Assembly: GCF_039555535.1 (NCBI RefSeq)
Contig: NZ_CP154630.1
Span: forward strand, 2,121,001-2,185,000
DNA: 64,000 nucleotides
Origin: Stenotrophomonas maltophilia
Lineage (GTDB): Bacteria > Pseudomonadota > Gammaproteobacteria > Xanthomonadales > Xanthomonadaceae
Reading direction: 5' to 3'
The position numbers and the translations under genes were made by a program. The notes under the pieces are model-generated. The model was given only the letters and a program-made list of their open reading frames with translations, had not been told where the DNA came from and made no database searches. This document shows positions 60,301-64,000 of the stretch, piece after piece. Each line of letters starts with the position of its first letter. The first letter of the stretch is position 1.

Positions 60301-63300
60301 AACGGCCGGAACACGCGTCGACATCGACATTGGCGCCTGTGATCCGGGCGCTACCTGCGCCGGCCAGGCCCGCCTGGTATCGGAGGGCAGCATCAATGTT
60401 GCATCCAGTGGGCAGCTGCAGCTGCGCGAGGGCGCCGTGTACGGCACGCGCGAGCTGGCGCTGGGCATGGGCAATATCAACCTGGGCACGGCCGAAGCCA
60501 TCGCGCGGGCGGCGGGTGCCTCGGCGCTGCCACCGGGCCTGATGCTGAACCAGCAGGTCCTGCGCGATCTCCTGCGTGGTAATACGGCTGTCGGCGCGCC
60601 TGCACTGGAGACCCTGCGCCTGAACGCTGCCGAGGCGATCAACGTGTTCGGCAGCGTGGATCTGGACACGCGGGATGCCGCAACGGGCAAGCCGAGCCTG
60701 CGCAGCCTGGTGCTGGGCGCGCCGGCGATCCATGGCTACGGCGACAGCAACGACCGCGCACGCATCTTCGCTGCGGAACTGACCTGGTCGGGCCAGCAGG
60801 GCGCCACGTCGGTACTGGGGGATGCGAAGACGCAGCCGGTGGGGCCAGCAATCGCCAGCCGGTTGGGAAGCGGGCAGCTGGACATCATCACCGACACGCT
60901 GCGGTTGGCACCGTCGACGCGCTCGCGCCCCTCATCGGAAGCCAATGCCGGGCGCCAGGTGCTGGGCTTTGCCGGAGTGAACCTGCAGGCCGCGCGCCAG
61001 CTGGTGTTTGCCGGCAGCGGTGACCTGACGGTCTACCAGCGCCAAGGCGATTACGTGGCGGGCAAGGGCTGGGTGTTCAGTGGGGGCAACCTGGATATCG
61101 AGGCGCCGCTGATCACCGGCGAGGCCGGGGCCAAGCTGGCGGTGAAGACAGGTGGCACATTGTCTGCGCGCAGTACCACGACCGGTGGCAGCGCAGACGC
61201 CCTCGGCGCCGAGCTCGATCTTCGCGCCGGCGACATCGTGCTCGATACACGGTTCGCGCTCGCCTCTGGCAGGTTGTCGGCCAACGCCGACCATTCACTG
61301 CGCCTGGGCAGCCGGGCCGATCTGGATCTCTCCGGGCGCAAGGTCAGCCTGTTCGACGTCGACAATTACAGTTGGGGCGGCGACGCGGAACTCACCGCGG
61401 GCGACGGCAGCGTGCAGACCGACGCGGCCTCGCGCATCGATCTGTCTGCCCGCAACAATCGTGCCGGCCGCCTGACCGTGACCGCACTCGGTGCCAGTGA
61501 TGGGCGTGTCGACCTTGCTGGCCGGATCCTTGGCCAGGCGTCGGGCCGTCAGGACGTGGGCGGCAGCGTGGTGCCCTACGACAGTGGCGAACTGCTGGTC
61601 CGTGCGCAGCAGTTGCACGATTTCAGCGGTCTGAACCAGCGCCTGACCGGCGATGGCGTGACCGGAGCACGCAGCTTCCAGCTCAAGCAGGGCGACCTGC
61701 TGATCGGCGACGAGGTGAAGGCGCGCAAGGTCGATATCAGTGTTGATGGTGGCGCGCTGCAGGTTCGCGGTCGGATCGACGCCAGTGGCGAGCAGGTGGG
61801 CAGCATCCGCCTGGCCGCGCGGGACGGCCTGCAGGTGGATGGCACTCTGGATGCACATGGCACCGCGCTGCGCGTGGACAGCTACGGCGGCATCATCGAC
61901 AGCCCCAACCGCGCCATCGTCGAGCTGGAGAGCCGATCGGGCACGCTGGTACTCGGCCCTGCTGCCAGGGTCGACCTGCGCAGCGGCACCGGGGTCGCGG
62001 TGGGCACGGCGCCTGGCCAGAACGATGGCCGGGCGCGCGGTACGCTCGCGTTGAACGTGCCGCGCAGTGGTGGCTCGGATGCAGCGATCCGTAGTGACGC
62101 AGGGCTGCAGGTGATGGGCGCACGCGATGTGTTCGTCACCGCGGTACGTCGCTATGAGGATGCGCCGCTGGCGACCACGCCGGATGTGAACGGCCATCGC
62201 TCGCAGATGGTCACCCAGGCCTGGCTGGACACCGTGGTGGATCCGGCCAGCACGGCCTGGATGAACGCGGCGCTGGGCAACGCCGATCTGTCGGCGCGCC
62301 TGGCGGCGCTGGGCAGCGTGCGCCTGCGGCCGGGCGTGGACATCATTGGTGTTGCGTCGGCCGCCAATCCCGAGGGCGACCTGACCGTCAGTGGTGACCT
62401 TGACCTGTCCGGCTATCGCTATGGCCCGCAATCCGACCGCCAGGATCCAGCACGCCGCGGTTTCGGTGAATCCGGTGCGATGCGCCTGCGTGCCGCCGGC
62501 GACCTGAATGTCTACGGCAGCATCAACGATGGTTTTGCGCCGCCCCCGGCCAGTCCGGACGACGCGGGCTGGCAACTGGTCGAGGGCGCCGTGTTCGGCC
62601 TCGGTGTCACCCCGTTCGGTGCAGACCTGGTGGCTCCCGGCGATGGCGTCGTGCTGGACATCGGCACGCGGTTCCCGGCCAGCGCGGTGCTGAACTACGC
62701 CATCCAGGTGCAGGCCGTGAAACTTCCGGCGGGCACGACGCTGCCGGTCGACATGACCCTGACCGGGCCTTTGGTATTGCCCGCAGGCACGGTGCTGGCG
62801 GCGGCGGTCAAGCTCGCTGACGGCCAGGTGCATCCGGCGGGCAGCGTACTGGCGCAGCCATTGTCGGTGCCGGCCGGAGCGAAGCTCTCTGCAGGCTTCC
62901 AGCTTCGTGGCGAGGCCAACGTGGCCGGCCACACCTGGCCGGCCGGCGTACCGCTGCCGATCGAACTGCGCCTGGCGGCGCGCACGCCGTTGGCGCGCGG
63001 TGCACTCATCCCCTCGATGGCCACGGTCAAACTACCGGGTGGCACGCCGATCAAGCTGCGGCCGACCGGCAGTGATGGACGCCAGGGACGCAACTGGGCG
63101 TTGGCGCAGATGCTGCCTGAAGGCTCCACTTCCTGGGACGTGTCACTCGTTGCCGGCGCCGACATCGACGCTGCGGACCCGCGTACGCGCCGCTTCGGTG
63201 CAAGCGGTGACCTGACCTTGTCCGATACGCACTACGGTGCGATCCGCGATGCCAGCAAGCAGATGAAGTTCATCCGCGACCGGTTGTTGACCGCAGACGG

Positions 63301-64000
63301 CGCGCAACGGCTGGGGGTTGACGGCTCCTGGGTGGGCCGGACGATCAAGGACCTGGCCGTGCACCTGGGCCGGGAGGAAGATGCACTGTGCAGCGTGGCC
63401 GCGAGCTGCATCACCTCGCCGTATATCTTCACCGAGCTGGGCGCGGAGGAACTCGCGGGCGATCCGTCCCTTGCGGGAACCAGCGTCAGGGAATTCGGCG
63501 AGATGATCGGCATGACCGAGGAGGCCATCTGTGGGCAGCTCAGCGATGGCTTCTGCCTGATGCCGGGCGAGACGCGCGAGGTCACCACGATGGACCCGCC
63601 GCGGCACGGCACACCGATGTGGAGTGTGCTGCGTACGGGCACCGGCGATCTGCAGCTGCTGGCGGCGCGCGATGTGCAGATGCGTTCGGTGTTCGGCGTG
63701 TATACGGCGGGCACCCCTGCATCGCTGGGCAACGGCCACGACGAACGCTTCCAGTCCGAGCGCAGTCCCTTGAACGGGCGCAGCACGTTGTTGGGCCTGC
63801 AGCAGGCCACCGGTGACTATGATGCGGCCCTGGCTGCCTATCGCGCGTGGTATCCCGACCACGGTGGCAATCTGAGCGTGATTGCCGGCCGGGACGTAAT
63901 CGGGGCCACCTGGGCGACCTTGTCGTCCGCAGGTACCGATCGTGACAAGGCCGACAGCGCCAGCAGTTCGGTCGGCGGCTGGTTGTGGCGGCAAGGCACG
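54380..64000 (+). CDS. Giant filamentous-haemagglutinin (TpsA-like) exoprotein, partial
   Basis: Open for 3207 codons from the ATG at 54380 (GAGG upstream) to the window edge; the C-terminus is missing. Long signal peptide 'MSHPLTTVSRPSMLRRSHP' plus 'MAWAVAVALGTVVAPASQAQ'. Residues 60-120 are Gln-rich helical. At about 130-240 lies the TPS/haemagglutination-activity domain ('NWETFNIGGNTTLTFQQN', 'ANGTVFVANRNGVVFGNNSQ', 'VNVRNLVAAA'). Beta-helix repeats fill the rest, and near residue 2780 there are repeats of a 'LPAGT.L...' type. Few cysteines, near residues 1980-2000 and 3010-3060. P. aeruginosa PdtA is the positional analogue. No TpsB transporter is in the window; it may follow on the right. 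Confidence 0.88.
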   Translation, partial: MSHPLTTVSRPSMLRRSHPMAWAVAVALGTVVAPASQAQQAFSPGWFADRGAAQGAAAQSGRMPNGVPIQFQLPAQQQDAARQKLQQSIDNLGTAAQAIALQQRLQEQARQARREAGFIVADGLGKDGLKVDENPLTRGWLNAREAIHSQGSDGRVQVSVEQTADKAILNWETFNIGGNTTLTFQQNADWAVLNRVNDPTARPSQILGQLKANGTVFVANRNGVVFGNNSQVNVRNLVAAAARISDGQFRDNGLFSADGTTAALTEAFGKVMVEQGARIATHDPSSATRGGGYVLLAGSSVENAGQIETRKGQAQLAAGDSFVIRRGVGTAQNTASTTAGNEIAPRFVQGSSAGDVRNSGLIQAREGDITLAGRRVEQAGVAVATTTLGQRGTIHLLNAISDRQGQVTLQSGATTAVLIEDDGKSAVLDSQRDALIKASAEQDVLRAASSAGTFDNLSRLQDRRDQSRVEIVSGGDINFKDGSLTVATGGQVVGDAARRSYVGNAAQVDVSGAVGVRVAMESNNVQVKVQGNELRDSPDNRDNGTLISSEVWIDRRELQRVAAGTGGYAAERWYAGGGLLEVGGYLDNQRHSIGEWAAQGGTVQLNGSEVVTHGGSKINLAGGSLDVQSGVIKQSWLRGTDGRLYRLDDAPAEMQYAGLYKGFEVDHQRWGVNEAFRNPLVAPGERVDNGYTVGRDAGRLVISAPTAVLQGDINTQVFQGAQQAKAPDQGKDGYAQAQTAVARNAQLWLGRYDNAGRNAVFDTQVRIADGAVPVADWTLQAPIPVPQRNTLWLDAGRLSEQQWGRLDLATAGSIGIEGKLRLQDGGQLVLTASDIRLGGDIGIAGGQLQAGNLLAVTGSPVVPLLQAGRGRVEIADGARIDLAGRWSNLLLDPGAAQGQAWSDGGRLQLENSQDVVVGRGSELSVDAGGRVDSAGKARIGKGGSVGLQANTLDTGRGVVGLLSLADDARISALGQGSGSLSLTDGGHVRIGGEGQAAGVLTLRSALFGTGFSQYDINAHQGLEVADGAQVEVVMPGLRLASDALKAVTREDAVQAWLAPLYSADPLSGRISQRAGAGLLLRSQFGNRGGDLRIGKGASVQVDPAQSIELRGAGNIAVEGRLHAAGGRIRLDDVRTAIDLFDGQPNSRTYRIADGAELDVSGDAFSVKDSAQRLRGGVRKGGSIEIGGALDWEGAGDVTDRPVDAFIVVERGARLRADGSSTALHIDGQGTQQVDSDGGEIVLRSANALYLQGDLHAAAGGAGARGGTLGIAFGGGVYAPSASEGVRAPRFLALSQKREEASTPAAPTYGHATLSVEQIRDGGFDNLSLFTAVRSQGDIDLRMGQSLRLAGSVGVLPGAAAARSITLQAPYLKLSGPSWAVIPGETTVVSADVPLASGQQHRLQADAQLIDVRDTVRLDGFDDVALRSSGDVRLLKGNPRAGALDTELLAARRLEITAAQVYPVAGASGRLGAGLDPVAVSADPRWKDAAGLLRINGLGGVAPATPLSALGSLMLTAATVEQAGVVRAPMGSIVLGGTDSNSVLASRVSLLPGSLTSTSGAGLSLPYGGTLDGIQWRLDGAVVEPRNVGGGALPIGVRLVSSETDVAPGAVLDMSGGGELTGAAFVSGRGGSVDILRHALADANPRYGFSQPGNEVYAIVPGYAGSAAPLGLSDGSADPAVGQQVVVPAGVPGLAAGTYTLLPASFALQPGAYRVELGASGATGATTALATGTGSWRVAGHRADALGGAVSPLLTDLLLTPAATVRRHSGYNETSYNAFVTASAQRLGLPRGWQTVDAGTLRLELGAGAGRQGASALRFQGEARFQPTAGSGGIGGSVEVARVSSVGSLEIIAAGGNTGTDPQGATIEADALNALQPSRLVINARLRSVAPSVIDVMGIGQDVVVRSGAVLRAPEVLIGAVEGGRGIVVEAGAGIDTIGLGAAGLPSSLGYVYQVGGGLLAVSNDHPEVLAAATGTAGTRVDIDIGACDPGATCAGQARLVSEGSINVASSGQLQLREGAVYGTRELALGMGNINLGTAEAIARAAGASALPPGLMLNQQVLRDLLRGNTAVGAPALETLRLNAAEAINVFGSVDLDTRDAATGKPSLRSLVLGAPAIHGYGDSNDRARIFAAELTWSGQQGATSVLGDAKTQPVGPAIASRLGSGQLDIITDTLRLAPSTRSRPSSEANAGRQVLGFAGVNLQAARQLVFAGSGDLTVYQRQGDYVAGKGWVFSGGNLDIEAPLITGEAGAKLAVKTGGTLSARSTTTGGSADALGAELDLRAGDIVLDTRFALASGRLSANADHSLRLGSRADLDLSGRKVSLFDVDNYSWGGDAELTAGDGSVQTDAASRIDLSARNNRAGRLTVTALGASDGRVDLAGRILGQASGRQDVGGSVVPYDSGELLVRAQQLHDFSGLNQRLTGDGVTGARSFQLKQGDLLIGDEVKARKVDISVDGGALQVRGRIDASGEQVGSIRLAARDGLQVDGTLDAHGTALRVDSYGGIIDSPNRAIVELESRSGTLVLGPAARVDLRSGTGVAVGTAPGQNDGRARGTLALNVPRSGGSDAAIRSDAGLQVMGARDVFVTAVRRYEDAPLATTPDVNGHRSQMVTQAWLDTVVDPASTAWMNAALGNADLSARLAALGSVRLRPGVDIIGVASAANPEGDLTVSGDLDLSGYRYGPQSDRQDPARRGFGESGAMRLRAAGDLNVYGSINDGFAPPPASPDDAGWQLVEGAVFGLGVTPFGADLVAPGDGVVLDIGTRFPASAVLNYAIQVQAVKLPAGTTLPVDMTLTGPLVLPAGTVLAAAVKLADGQVHPAGSVLAQPLSVPAGAKLSAGFQLRGEANVAGHTWPAGVPLPIELRLAARTPLARGALIPSMATVKLPGGTPIKLRPTGSDGRQGRNWALAQMLPEGSTSWDVSLVAGADIDAADPRTRRFGASGDLTLSDTHYGAIRDASKQMKFIRDRLLTADGAQRLGVDGSWVGRTIKDLAVHLGREEDALCSVAASCITSPYIFTELGAEELAGDPSLAGTSVREFGEMIGMTEEAICGQLSDGFCLMPGETREVTTMDPPRHGTPMWSVLRTGTGDLQLLAARDVQMRSVFGVYTAGTPASLGNGHDERFQSERSPLNGRSTLLGLQQATGDYDAALAAYRAWYPDHGGNLSVIAGRDVIGATWATLSSAGTDRDKADSASSSVGGWLWRQGT

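Noticed and set aside
55232..62932. Long leftward frames (55232-57808, 61295-62932) opposite the haemagglutinin gene
   Set aside because: Antisense to a continuous 3207-codon frame with a TPS domain; His/Arg/Gln-rich mirror of beta-helix repeats, no domain.
1..64000. CRISPR array, prophage or integrative element
   Set aside because: No regularly spaced direct repeats, no integrase, transposase or phage structural genes; the palindromes are dispersed SMAG-type repeats.

Overview
High GC (about two-thirds outside one island), GTAG-headed palindromes in the intergenic gaps (the SMAG type known from Stenotrophomonas maltophilia) and the protein families all point to a chromosomal segment of a Stenotrophomonas or close Xanthomonadaceae relative. 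No rRNA, confident tRNA, CRISPR array, transposase or integrase was seen.

Layout. 1-3.2 kb: the visible part of a phytase-like esterase gene and a TonB-dependent receptor. 3.4-8.1 kb: an orphan SUKH-type gene between two opposed SMAG copies, then a four-gene operon (DUF3348, DUF802, OmpA/MotB-like, DUF2894) that looks like an uncharacterised ion-driven motor related to MotAB/ZorAB. 8.3-13.3 kb: an M14 carboxypeptidase and a lipid A/polymyxin-type operon (response regulator, kinase, dgkA, eptA). 13.4-16.3 kb: small exported or lipoprotein genes, one with an amber codon in its signal peptide. 16.4-21.8 kb: an AaeXAB-like efflux operon with its own outer-membrane factor and a divergent AraC regulator. 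21.8-26.4 kb: a lower-GC graveyard with an RHS remnant, immunity-like genes and a streptogrisin-like protease. 27.3-35.3 kb: molybdenum cofactor synthesis, an FNR-type regulator and the molybdate transporter. 35.4-39.2 kb: a PAS sensor with a diflavin-type reductase, AzlCD and an Lrp regulator.

39.6-64 kb is the most interesting part. A receptor-like STN protein without a barrel, an ECF sigma factor and a FecR anti-sigma factor are followed by two tandem Phd/YefM-like proteins, a reduced type II secretion system (G, K, L, M, D, E, F only), two DING/PstS-like exported proteins and a giant filamentous-haemagglutinin (TpsA-like) protein that runs off the window after 3207 codons. The order closely parallels the P. 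aeruginosa VreA/VreI/VreR (PUMA3) - Hxc - LapA/LapB - PdtA phosphate-starvation region. Here the minor pseudopilin genes H, I, J and the GspC gene are absent and Phd-like genes occupy their place, and the secretin has a SPOR-like C-terminal tail. The likely logic is cell-surface signalling that switches on a dedicated secretion machine, its DING-type substrates and a large adhesin.

Functions are assigned by reading motifs; no database search was possible.
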